Shown piece by piece: positions 1 to 7,561 of a stretch of 64,000 nucleotides of DNA (position 1 is its first letter; every line of letters begins with the position of its first letter). The stretch is from G963675935 sp963675935 (lineage in GTDB: Bacteria; Planctomycetota; Planctomycetia; Pirellulales; Thermoguttaceae), in assembly GCA_963675935.2 (NCBI GenBank), contig CAXXPV010000008.1, positions 310,001-374,000 on the forward strand. The letters run 5' to 3'. A program made the position numbers and the translations under genes. The notes beneath the pieces were generated by a model. The model was not told the origin of the DNA and searched no databases. It worked only from the letters and a program-made list of their open reading frames with translations.

Positions 1-1930
1 GGGCGTTGATGAGGATGTTTCCCAAAAACACCGTCAACAGCCAGCAGGCCGTCACGAAACTCTTCATTGAGGCCGGCGCGGCGGCGAAGGCTAGTTCCAG
101 CCCGACAACTGAAATGCATATTTCCGAGATCGTAATCAGAATGTAGGGAATCACTTGCCACAAGAGCGAGATTCGGGCGGCGGCGGTTGCTGCTTCGGTC
201 TCAGCCACAATGGCTGAATCGCCGTCCTTCGCGTTGGTGACGGCTTTCGTGGCAGCGACGGCGGCGTCGGCGGCGTCGACGCAGGCCACGGCGGCGTTCA
301 CCTGAGCCGCTCGAGCATTGCCGGCAGCGGCGGCCTCGGCCGATCGGTTGGCGGCAGCGGCGGCGGCCGTCGCGCGATTGGCGGCGTTCGAGCATTCCGC
401 CAGCTTGAATCTCGATTTCGGAGCGTCGGCGTCGGCCGCTTCACGCTCTCGGCCATCGGCCGTGGCCAATTTCACGGCCTCGTTGGTGGCTTCGGCCGCG
501 GCTTCGGCGGCTTGAACGGCCGCTTTCGCTTCGTTGATTTTTTTCTTGGCGTTCGCGTTGCCATTGACGATGGCCGCGTCACCGGCGATGGCGGACGATG
601 CTCTTGCGGTGAAGATTGCCGCCGACGCGGCTTGTCTTGCGGCAATTGCGGCGACGGCGTCCGCCCCAACCGTTTTCGCGGCATTTTGGGCGGATTCCAT
701 TATCTTTTTCGCAGCAACGAATTTATTCTTGGCGTCATCCGATGCGATCTTGTCCGCGGCTTCTTCCACCGCCTTCTTTGTCGTCGCTTGAATCGCCGAT
801 GCCTGGATCAGTTCCATGGCCGCTTTGTGGGCGGCCTCGTCGCCGACCAATCCGACCGAGGACACAACCGTCTTTTCCGCGCTGGCCAACGCGGCGGGCG
901 AACCGGCCACGATCGTGTCGGCCCCGCGAAACGCCGCAAAGGCCGTGATGCCCATCGTGACGGTCGTCAGTATAAATCCAATCAGCATCTTGCTCGTCGG
1001 CTTCAGATCGAATCCCCAGCGGGCCAAAAGATGCCACAACATTGTGATCGGCGGCAACAGCAAGATAATCAAAATCGGATTGATCGACTGCAATTGGTCG
1101 GCCGACAGCGGGAATCCGAACAAATGCAAATCGAGATAGTCGCGGGCGAACAGCGTCCAGGTCGAAGCCGATTGGTCGAAAATGCTCCAGAAAATCATCA
1201 CGACGAAAAACAGCCCGAAAAGACGCCGAAGAACGACAAGCCGCTCGTGGCGTTCCTCGGGCGACGGCTTGACTTTCTGAATCGTTTCCACGGCGTAAAA
1301 CGGTTTCCCCAATGCGAAAACGATGAACGAAAGGATCATCAACACGGTGGGAAACAGAAACGCAACGGCATAAGCGTGGCTGTCGCCACCATTGGCGTTG
1401 CGAATCGCCGGCACGCAGAACGATGACAGCGCGGCCCCGATATTGATCGAGCCGTAGAACATGGCGAAGGCGTCGCTGCGCAGTTTGGTCTTTCCCGGCC
1501 GGCGTTGGTCGTAGGTCAGGCCCATCAGGGTCGAGATGTTCGGCTTGATCACGCCGCTGCCCATCGCCAGAAGCCCCAGCGAAAAATACAGGCACGTTTC
1601 ATTGTGCAGGCTGGCGACGCCGAGCATTGCCTGGCCCAAAATATACGGAATGGCGAAATAGACGATCGTGCGGTATTTGCCCAGGAAGTGGTCGGCCACG
1701 TAACCGCCCACCAGCGGCAGCAAGTAGCACGACGCAATGAAGTACGACATGACCCGGCTGGAATAGCCGTCGCTGAACTTCAGAATCTGAATCATGTAGA
1801 GCAGCAGAATCGCACGCATGCCATAGTAGCAGCAGCGCTCGGCGAACTCGCCCCAGAAGAAGAACCAGAAGCCGATGGGATGGTCGAAAACGGACGAACG
1901 TTGCGCCGTGTCGGAATGCGGTTCGCTCAT
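1..1930 (-). CDS. POT/PTR2-family peptide transporter with a large Ala-rich insertion (3' end outside window)
   Basis: Proton-coupled oligopeptide transporter of the inner membrane, running off the left edge; about 643 residues are visible from the ATG at 1930. The POT signature ExxERxxYYG is at residues 28-37 (EFAERCCYYG), followed by typical helices and the cytoplasmic motif GVIKPNISTLMG. The C-terminal POT block also matches (SEICISVVGLELAF, then APASMKSFVTACWLLT). Between these halves, roughly residues 333-580 (about 190-930), is an Ala/Lys/Glu-rich stretch of some 245 residues without membrane character, which looks like a long coiled coil. I translated this part codon by codon and it is open. 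Ordinary bacterial POT proteins are about 450-500 residues, so the insertion is real extra sequence. Family assignment is firm; the role of the insertion is unknown. Confidence 0.9.
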   Translation of the reverse strand, partial: MSEPHSDTAQRSSVFDHPIGFWFFFWGEFAERCCYYGMRAILLLYMIQILKFSDGYSSRVMSYFIASCYLLPLVGGYVADHFLGKYRTIVYFAIPYILGQAMLGVASLHNETCLYFSLGLLAMGSGVIKPNISTLMGLTYDQRRPGKTKLRSDAFAMFYGSINIGAALSSFCVPAIRNANGGDSHAYAVAFLFPTVLMILSFIVFALGKPFYAVETIQKVKPSPEERHERLVVLRRLFGLFFVVMIFWSIFDQSASTWTLFARDYLDLHLFGFPLSADQLQSINPILIILLLPPITMLWHLLARWGFDLKPTSKMLIGFILTTVTMGITAFAAFRGADTIVAGSPAALASAEKTVVSSVGLVGDEAAHKAAMELIQASAIQATTKKAVEEAADKIASDDAKNKFVAAKKIMESAQNAAKTVGADAVAAIAARQAASAAIFTARASSAIAGDAAIVNGNANAKKKINEAKAAVQAAEAAAEATNEAVKLATADGREREAADADAPKSRFKLAECSNAANRATAAAAAANRSAEAAAAGNARAAQVNAAVACVDAADAAVAATKAVTNAKDGDSAIVAETEAATAAARISLLWQVIPYILITISEICISVVGLELAFAAAPASMKSFVTACWLLTVFLGNILINA

Positions 1931-1975
1931 GGGCAAGTGGGCTGTTGAAGTGAAGGGTGTGATGAGTGTGAAAGG

Positions 1976-3220
1976 TTATCGCCTCGACGCCAAAATCTCC
2001 TCGACGGCTTTTTGCCCCAGGTCGCCGTGCTCGCCAAGCTTCATCCCACGATCGGCCAGCCGTCTGGCGACAAGCTCGACCGCCTCGCCCGGAATGTTGT
2101 AGTCGGAAAACCGCGTGCCGACGCCCAACGAATGGAAAAACTCTTCCGTCTTCTCAATCGCCTGCTCGATCCGGGCATTTTCGTCGGCCTCGTTCGTAGC
2201 AGGCACACTCCGTGTGCCGTCCGTAGCGTTCTGGATGATTTTCGCGACCGGGCGAACGGCACACGGAGTGTGCCTGCTACTTTCGCCCCACACCCGCTCG
2301 GCATATTGCAACAACTTGGCCCGCTTCCGCTCGCGCTCGTGCCGCAACACGCCGGGCAACACGATGGCCAGCGATTGGGCATGATCGACGCCGTAGAGGG
2401 CCGTCAACTCGTGGCCGATCATGTGCGTGGCCCAATCTTGCGGAACGCCGCAACAGATCAGCCCGTTGAGCGCCTGCGTGGCGCACCACATCAGGTTCGC
2501 CCGGGCGGCGTAGTTCGTCGGCTCGCGCAACGCCCGGGGGCCTGCTTCGATGAGCGTCAAAAGGATGCCCTCGGCCTGACGGTCTTGCAAGGCGCCGTCG
2601 GCCGGAAACGTCAAATACTGCTCCGTCGTGTGAACAAAGGCATCGACCACGCCGTTGGCCGTCTGACGTGGCGGCAGCGTGAAGGTCGTTTCGGGATCGA
2701 GAATCGAAAACCGCGGCAGCAACTGCGGCACGATGAAAAACAGCTTTTCTTGCGTCGAATTCCGGCTGATGACCGCGCCGCCGTTCATCTCCGAGCCGGT
2801 CGCGGGCAGAGTCAGCACACAGCCGATCGGCAGCGGATCGGCCGGAATGAGCGACCAGTCGGAAAGCATGTCCCAGGGGTCCTTGCCCTTGAAAACCGAG
2901 GCGGCGGCGATGAACTTCGTGCCGTCGAGGACCGATCCGCCGCCGACGGCCAGCAGAAAGGAAACTCCTTCGGCCCGCACGCGCTCGACGGCTTTCATGC
3001 AGGTTTCGTAGCGGGGGTTCGGCTCAATGCCGCCAAATTCGACGACCTCGCGCCCTCGCAGGGCCTTTTGCACTTGGTCATAGACGCCGTTTTTGCGGAT
3101 CGACCCGCCGCCGTAGGTCATCATGATTTTGGCGTCGGCCGGCACGAGGTTCGGCAGTTCGGCGATCGAGCCGCGGCCGAAGACGATTTTGACGGGATTG
3201 TGGAAGATGAAGTTTTGCAT
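1976..3220 (-). CDS. yqhD: YqhD-type iron-containing alcohol/aldehyde dehydrogenase
   Basis: NADPH-dependent aldehyde reductase of the Fe-ADH superfamily, 414 residues from the ATG at 3220. It follows E. coli YqhD closely: FGRGSIAEL near the N-terminus, FGGIEPNP, the dinucleotide motif GGGSVLDGTKF, TLPATGSEMNGGAV, and the metal-binding part NGVVDAFVHTTEQY and DWATHMIGHELTA. YqhD is about 387 residues; the extra length is a stretch of about 30 residues after AERVWGE (near residues 314-342), encoded by a palindromic repeat at 2196-2280. The upstream neighbour on the same strand is a LutA-like Fe-S protein, 71 bp away across another palindrome. The physiological substrate is unknown. Confidence 0.92.
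   Translation of the reverse strand: MQNFIFHNPVKIVFGRGSIAELPNLVPADAKIMMTYGGGSIRKNGVYDQVQKALRGREVVEFGGIEPNPRYETCMKAVERVRAEGVSFLLAVGGGSVLDGTKFIAAASVFKGKDPWDMLSDWSLIPADPLPIGCVLTLPATGSEMNGGAVISRNSTQEKLFFIVPQLLPRFSILDPETTFTLPPRQTANGVVDAFVHTTEQYLTFPADGALQDRQAEGILLTLIEAGPRALREPTNYAARANLMWCATQALNGLICCGVPQDWATHMIGHELTALYGVDHAQSLAIVLPGVLRHERERKRAKLLQYAERVWGESSRHTPCAVRPVAKIIQNATDGTRSVPATNEADENARIEQAIEKTEEFFHSLGVGTRFSDYNIPGEAVELVARRLADRGMKLGEHGDLGQKAVEEILASRR
2196..2280. repeat. Palindromic element inserted in frame in yqhD
   Basis: 85 bp with arms GTAGCAGGCACACTCCGTG and the reverse complement CACGGAGTGTGCCTGCTAC at its two ends. It lies inside the dehydrogenase gene and keeps the frame, adding about 28 residues exactly where YqhD has a short loop. 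Confidence 0.85.
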
Positions 3221-3230
3221 GGCGTTCGTC

Positions 3231-3296
3231 CGTAGAACGGAATTTATTCCGTTCATGTTGGTTTTGCATAAAAAACGGAACGAATTCCGTTCTACT
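3231..3296. repeat. Palindromic repeat (AACGGAATTTATTCCGTT family)
   Basis: Inverted arms CGTAGAACGGAATTTATTCC and GGAACGAATTCCGTTCTAC lie between the LutA-like gene and yqhD. The distal arm overlaps the last codon of the LutA-like gene and provides its TAG stop. Confidence 0.8.
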
Positions 3297-4074
3297 TGTC
3301 TTCCCAGCCCGAAACGAGCACTTCGGCCAGATGCTTGAATTTTACGTGCTTCGCCTCGGGTTTTCGTCGGGAAATGCCATTGATGTGCATCGCGCAACTG
3401 ATGTCGTTCGTGACGACGTACTCGGCGCCGGTCTTCAGGATGTTTTCGACTTTCGTATCGCCCATCGCCAGCGACGTGCCTGGCATCTTGACGCTGAAGG
3501 TGCCGCCGAAGCCGCAACACTCCGTCATGTTCGGCAATTCGCAATACTCCAGCCCGCGAACGCTTTTCAGCAGAGTCATCGCCTGATCGACGACGCCCAG
3601 CTCGCGCCGGCAGTGGCAGCCGATGTGCATGGTGACTTTGTGCGGGAACGTCGCGCCGGTGTCGGTCACGCCTAAAATGTCGTGCAGGAACTCGGTCAGC
3701 TCGAAGACGCGGCGGCCGATGCCCACGATGCGAGGGTCGGGGTCGGCGTGGCCGAAAAACACCCGGCACATCGCCGTGCAGGAGCCTGAAGGGCAGACGA
3801 TCCAGCGGTGCGGCTCGAAAACGTCGCAGAAATGATGGATCACCTTCCGAGCTTCGTCCCAGTAGCCCGAGTTGAACGCCGGCTGGCCGCAGCAGGTTTG
3901 TTCCTTGGGATAGACAATCGGCACGCCGTAGCGTTTCATCAGCCGGGCCGTGGCCTCGGCGATTTCGGGATAAAACTGGTCGATATAGCAGGGGATGAAC
4001 AACGCCACGGGATCGCCGGGCCGATAGGGCGGGTTGTCTTGCCGCGGGGCTACGCTCTGGATCGCTTGCGTCAT
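3292..4074 (-). CDS. LutA/YkgE-like cysteine-rich (Fe-S) oxidoreductase subunit
   Basis: 260-residue protein with the tandem cysteine-rich (CCG) domains of the LutA/GlpC/HdrB group, which bind Fe-S clusters in lactate, glycolate or heterodisulfide oxidoreductases. Visible motifs are FIPCYIDQFYP at the start of the first domain, CCGQPAFNSG, the central CHCRRELG and CCGFGG in the second. LutA normally works with LutB and LutC, but neither is visible here, so the partner is elsewhere. The stop codon lies in a palindromic repeat. It is followed by yqhD on the same strand and may be co-transcribed with it, suggesting a role in hydroxyacid or aldehyde oxidation (inference). Confidence 0.88.
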   Translation of the reverse strand: MTQAIQSVAPRQDNPPYRPGDPVALFIPCYIDQFYPEIAEATARLMKRYGVPIVYPKEQTCCGQPAFNSGYWDEARKVIHHFCDVFEPHRWIVCPSGSCTAMCRVFFGHADPDPRIVGIGRRVFELTEFLHDILGVTDTGATFPHKVTMHIGCHCRRELGVVDQAMTLLKSVRGLEYCELPNMTECCGFGGTFSVKMPGTSLAMGDTKVENILKTGAEYVVTNDISCAMHINGISRRKPEAKHVKFKHLAEVLVSGWEDK

Positions 4075-4237
4075 GGGCGAAAAACCTTGGTCAACGTCGG
4101 GGCGTGGAGGCGGAATAATCTATTTTTTATACAACCGCGACGCTTGTATGACCAGTGGGGCAATGCGTCACCACACGCAAAAGGCGGTTGACTGCCCCCC
4201 TGAATGCTGTAAAATTGCAGGGAAAGAGGAGCAAACG

Positions 4238-4423
4238 ATGCGTGACGCCATTGTGGATGAAGTGCGCAAAGCGCGCGAAGACTACGCTCGTCAATTCGAT
4301 TTCGACTTGGATGCAATTAGCCGCGATCTTCGGGAGAAGCAGCGGGGCGGCGGCCACCCAGTTGTGACTTTGCCTCCGCGGCGCTTCGAACCTGTTCGGC
4401 AGGAGGCATTGCGCCATTTGTAA
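4238..4423 (+). CDS. Small antitoxin-like protein (61 aa), no visible partner
   Basis: Starts MRDAIVDEVRKAREDYARQF and has FDLDAISRDLREKQR followed by VVTLPPRR. I recognise this as the widespread family of about 60-residue proteins (M-D-x-I-V-x-E-V-R-x-x-R-E) often annotated as hypothetical or antitoxin-like in planctomycetes and cyanobacteria. A GGAAAGAGGAG ribosome-binding site lies 7-8 bases before the ATG. No PIN, RelE or other toxin gene adjoins it. The stop TAA runs directly into a copy of the AACGGAATTTATTCCGTT palindrome. Confidence 0.65.
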   Translation: MRDAIVDEVRKAREDYARQFDFDLDAISRDLREKQRGGGHPVVTLPPRRFEPVRQEALRHL

Positions 4424-4444
4424 AACGGAATTTATTCCGTTGGA
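4424..4444. repeat. AACGGAATTTATTCCGTT palindrome
   Basis: Perfect 18-bp inverted repeat, the same core as at 3231-3296, abutting the stop codon of the 61-residue gene and lying just before the next gene. Confidence 0.7.
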
Positions 4445-4460
4445 ACAGTGAGGTCCGATC

Positions 4461-5753
4461 ATGATAGGTTGCCTGCTGTTGGTCGGTTCGTTGTTGGCCG
4501 GGCAAACCGAAACGCCTGCCCGCGAGGATTTCAGCGCCGAAGTCCGCCGGTTGGTTCGGCAATTGGACGCCCCCGCCCTGACTGAGCGCGACGCCGCCGA
4601 GGCCGAACTTGTCCGGCGCGGCCCCGCGGCGCTCGACGCCCTGCCGACGCCGAACGATCGCATGTCGGCCGAGGTGCGGCAGCGGTTGGGCCGCGTTTGC
4701 CAAAAACTGCAACAACAAGCCGCCGTGGCCGCCGTGGAGTCCTCCACTATCACGCTGAAAAGCGACAAGGCCATGCCGCTTGCGAAAATTTTGACGGAGT
4801 TCTCGCGTCAATCGGGCAACACGCTCGTTGATCAACGCGACAAAACGACCGATCTTGACGCCGGCCCCATGCTGAAAGTGAACTTCGACAAAACGCCCTT
4901 CTGGCCGGCGCTCGATCGACTGGCCGACCAAGCCGGGTTGAACGTGTATCCCTTCGCCGAGCGGGCGACAATCCGCGTGACCTCGACGCCGAACAAAACT
5001 CCGTTTCTCCTTCGCGTCCCCCGCGTCGGCCGCGCCTCCTACAGCGGGCCGTTCCGCTTCGAGCCGACCAGCGTCGTCGCGCGGCGCGATCTGCGACAGG
5101 CCGGTGGTTCGCTGGTCGTCAATGTTGAAACGGCCTGGGAGCCGCGTCTGAAAATCATCGCGTTACAGCAACGCATGGCCGACGTGACGGCCGTCGATGA
5201 TCGCGGCAAAACGCTGTCCGTGGCCGATGCCGAGGCCCAGGTCGAAATTTCGACCGGCGGCGATGCCGCGGCCGTTGAACTCAATCTGCCGTTTCGGCTG
5301 CCATCGCGCGACGCGACGCGCATCGCCAGCCTGCGGGGCAAACTTCGGGCCATGATTCCCGGCAAAATCGAAACCTTCCGCTTCGACAAGCTCGCCGACG
5401 CGAAGAACGTCGAAAAGCGGATCGCCGGCGCGACGGTGACGCTCGAACAGGTCCGCAAGAACAACGCGGCTTGGGAAGTTCGGATGCAGGTCCGATACGA
5501 CGACGCCGGCGACGCCTTGGCCTCGCATCGCACCTGGATTTTCAACAACGAGGCGCATCTCGAGGGCCCGGACGGAAAACCGATCGCCTACGATACCTAC
5601 GAGACGATCCGGCAGGGCAAGAACGAGGTGGGCGTCGCGTATCTTTTCAGCGCCGAGCAGCCGCTCGACCGATTGACGTTCGTCTACCAAACGCCCGGCA
5701 CGATCGTCAACCGCGCCTTCGAGTATGAATTGAAGGACATCGAGCTGCCGTAA
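4461..5753 (+). CDS. Secreted hypothetical protein (430 aa)
   Basis: No function recognised. A short hydrophobic leader (MIGCLLLVGSLLAGQ) suggests export. Residues 20-95 form a charged helical segment (FSAEVRRLVRQLDAPALTER and on), and residues 100-160 resemble a secretin/STN-like short domain (MPLAKILTEFSRQSGNTLV, then FWPALDRLADQAGLNVYPF), as seen in many planctomycete envelope proteins. The rest looks beta-rich, with FLFSAEQPLDRL-type motifs near the C-terminus. It stands alone between the antitoxin-like gene and the toxin-antitoxin pair. Confidence 0.75.
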   Translation: MIGCLLLVGSLLAGQTETPAREDFSAEVRRLVRQLDAPALTERDAAEAELVRRGPAALDALPTPNDRMSAEVRQRLGRVCQKLQQQAAVAAVESSTITLKSDKAMPLAKILTEFSRQSGNTLVDQRDKTTDLDAGPMLKVNFDKTPFWPALDRLADQAGLNVYPFAERATIRVTSTPNKTPFLLRVPRVGRASYSGPFRFEPTSVVARRDLRQAGGSLVVNVETAWEPRLKIIALQQRMADVTAVDDRGKTLSVADAEAQVEISTGGDAAAVELNLPFRLPSRDATRIASLRGKLRAMIPGKIETFRFDKLADAKNVEKRIAGATVTLEQVRKNNAAWEVRMQVRYDDAGDALASHRTWIFNNEAHLEGPDGKPIAYDTYETIRQGKNEVGVAYLFSAEQPLDRLTFVYQTPGTIVNRAFEYELKDIELP

Positions 5754-5783
5754 GAGGAAGGGAAGCGGGGGCGGTTATTTCGG

Positions 5784-5812
5784 TTGACAGTATATCGTAT
5801 CTGGTATATACT
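5784..5812 (+). promoter_or_regulatory. Promoter and probable autoregulatory operator of the toxin-antitoxin pair
   Basis: A near-perfect sigma70-type promoter: TTGACA at 5784-5789, 17-bp spacer, TATACT at 5807-5812. The inverted repeat AGTATAT (5789-5795) / ATATACT (5806-5812) spans the spacer and the -10 box, the usual place for an operator bound by the antitoxin. Confidence 0.75.
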
Positions 5813-5842
5813 TCGGGTGTGCCTTCGAGGCGCAGGCAAAAA

Positions 5843-6226
5843 ATGACCCGATGGGAAAGGCCCCGACGCGACGAACCGACTCGAAAGCCTCTCGTGTGGT
5901 TACACGGCGAGGTAAGAACGCCGCCATTCACGGCCGAAGGCCGACAAGAGGCCGGAAAGTTGCTCAGATTCCTTCAGGAAGGCGAAAATTTGGGAATGCC
6001 TCAGGCGGAACCATTGCCCGACGTTGGAACCCGTTGCGGGGCGCTTCGCATCAGGGACGCTGAACACTATTGGAGAATCATGTATCGCACTGACGTCGAT
6101 GCGGTGTTGGTTCTGGACGTGTATTCCAAAAAGACGCGCAAGATTCCAGACGAAGTGATTCAGCAATGCAAAAATCGTCTAAAGCGGTATGACGCCGTGG
6201 TGAAGGATTGCAGGAAAAATGGCTAA
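5843..6226 (+). CDS. HigB/RelE-like (phage Gp49-type) toxin
   Basis: Ribonuclease-type toxin of the RelE/HigB superfamily in the Gp49-like branch (127 residues from ATG 5843). Family features are PPFTAEGRQEAGKLLRFLQ, a conserved RCGALRIRD strand, YWRIMYRTD (the basic residues that contact RNA) and VLDVYSKKTRKIPDEVI. A GTG at 5819 in the same frame would add eight residues; it falls at the predicted transcription start, so that form would be leaderless. I prefer ATG 5843, which follows an AGGCGCAGG stretch. The gene overlaps the downstream antitoxin by 8 bp, in the toxin-first order of HigBA systems. Confidence 0.82.
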   Translation: MTRWERPRRDEPTRKPLVWLHGEVRTPPFTAEGRQEAGKLLRFLQEGENLGMPQAEPLPDVGTRCGALRIRDAEHYWRIMYRTDVDAVLVLDVYSKKTRKIPDEVIQQCKNRLKRYDAVVKDCRKNG

Positions 6227-6623
6227 ACAACCCGTGAGACGAACCCTGGATTCGGCAAAACGCAAGGCGTTGGAGGCCGCAGGCTGGAAAGTGGGTGACG
6301 CCGTCGACTTCCTAGAGATGAACGATGCGGAACGCCAAGTGCTCGATGCGCGGGTTAGGATTGCTCTGGCGATTCGACGACAACGTAAAGCCAGCCGCCT
6401 ATCTCAAAAAGCGCTTGGGCTCAAACTAGGAACAAGCCAGCCTCGAGTCGCCAAGATCGAGCGAGCCGCTTCGGACGTGTCGTTCGACCAGCTCATGCGG
6501 GCTTTTGCGGCGGTTGGCGGCCAAATAATCGTGAAAGATGTAGTCGCGAAAAAGAAAAAGAGCAACCCAGTCAAAAAGCCGTCGCACAATACTTTGATCG
6601 TGGAAGCTTGCGTATCCAAATAA
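6219..6623 (+). CDS. XRE-family HTH antitoxin
   Basis: 134-residue partner of the upstream toxin. The helix-turn-helix is at about residues 45-100 (IRRQRKASRLSQKALGLKLG, then TSQPRVAKIERA), followed by SFDQLMRAFAAVGG, typical of HigA-like antitoxins. The C-terminal Lys-rich tail (AKKKKSNPVKK) is unusual. It probably binds the AGTATAT/ATATACT palindrome at the promoter and neutralises the toxin (inference from the family). The 8-bp overlap with the toxin gene implies translational coupling. Confidence 0.85.
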   Translation: MAKQPVRRTLDSAKRKALEAAGWKVGDAVDFLEMNDAERQVLDARVRIALAIRRQRKASRLSQKALGLKLGTSQPRVAKIERAASDVSFDQLMRAFAAVGGQIIVKDVVAKKKKSNPVKKPSHNTLIVEACVSK

Positions 6624-6637
6624 TTCACAAGCCCGTC

Positions 6638-7240
6638 TCACGCTGCCGGACGCCGGGCCGCATAGAGATACGGATTCATCGTCGGGTCGTTGTACATCTT
6701 GAATTGGCGATAAACCTTCAGCCGTTTGCGGCCGGCGAAAATATCGGCCAACAATTCGCCGAGCGACGCAGCCAAGTCGCGGCGCTGCTCGCGGAGAATC
6801 GCCAGCCGGGCGTTGGCCTTGGCCACATGCTCGGCCGTGGCGTCACGCCGCCCGGCCTGCTCCTCCATGTGGTAGAGTCGCAATGCGATGATCGATAGCC
6901 GGTCGATCGCGCTGCCGGGCGTTTCGGTGTTCTGCCGGGCATCGGAACGCGGCTGCACGCCCAAGGCCGACAACTCGGCCAGCAAACTGTCGTCGAGCCG
7001 TTCGATCAGATCGTTCCGACGCTGATTCAGCGCGTCGATCGCGCGTTTCACGCCAGCCACGTCGGCGTCGGTGACATCGGGACTTCGAGCAATGTCTTCC
7101 TGATGCCACAGCGAGAAATTCTGCTCGTGTTGGAGGCAAACGAGACCCAGAAACCCCTCATGCGGGTTGTCGATCTTCTTTTCATGCCACTGAGCCACGG
7201 TGGCCTCGTGCAGGTCGAGAATGGCTTGAACGTCGATCAT
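6638..7240 (-). CDS. DUF4254 protein
   Basis: 200 residues from ATG 7240, preceded by a good AAGGAGG. It begins MIDVQAILDLHEATVAQWHE, then WHQEDIARSPDVTDADVAGV and IDRLSIIALRLYHMEEQ, the pattern I associate with DUF4254, and ends with PYLYAARRPA. The protein is largely helical and its biochemical role is not established; family members often sit next to glycosyltransferase or LPS genes, but none adjoins it here. It converges with the antitoxin gene (14 bp between stops). Confidence 0.75.
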   Translation of the reverse strand: MIDVQAILDLHEATVAQWHEKKIDNPHEGFLGLVCLQHEQNFSLWHQEDIARSPDVTDADVAGVKRAIDALNQRRNDLIERLDDSLLAELSALGVQPRSDARQNTETPGSAIDRLSIIALRLYHMEEQAGRRDATAEHVAKANARLAILREQRRDLAASLGELLADIFAGRKRLKVYRQFKMYNDPTMNPYLYAARRPAA

Positions 7241-7283
7241 TGGCCCGCCTCCTTGCGAAAAATCCAATACAACACTGGAATGA

Positions 7284-7350
7284 TTAGCCGGCGGGCTTGC
7301 CCGCCGTGTTTGGGGCGGCGTCCCACGCGGCGAGCAAGCTCGCCGGCTAA
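7284..7350. repeat. Palindromic repeat, family A (TAGCCGGCGAGCTTGCTCGCCG)
   Basis: Arms TTAGCCGGCGGGCTTGCCCG and CGAGCAAGCTCGCCGGCTAA pair across the element. It lies in the 320-bp gap 7241-7561. The rest of that gap holds only a hairpin (TGGCAC...GTGCCA, 7402-7435) and no recognisable gene. Confidence 0.85.
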
Positions 7351-7561
7351 ACGACAACGCCATCCATTTCTGACGGTTAATATACCTCGCACGTGTACTG
7401 ATGGCACATTTTTCCCGAGGGAAGAAAAAGTGCCAGTTCAAGCCGCGTGAAGTACAAAGGCCCGATGCCGTAGGATAGCCGATTGAACGGTGGCGTGGCA
7501 AGACGGAATAATGCGTGGAAATGCCCTTGCTTTTCCGAAATAGACCTCCGACAATGCGGCC

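Noticed and set aside
512..1426. 304-codon open frame on the plus strand
   Set aside because: It lies opposite the peptide transporter, which has clear family motifs; its own product is Arg/His-rich with no domain. A shadow of GC-rich coding DNA.
4238..4423. The 61-residue gene as part of a toxin-antitoxin operon with the 4461 gene
   Set aside because: The 4461 product is exported and has no toxin features, and a palindrome separates the two.
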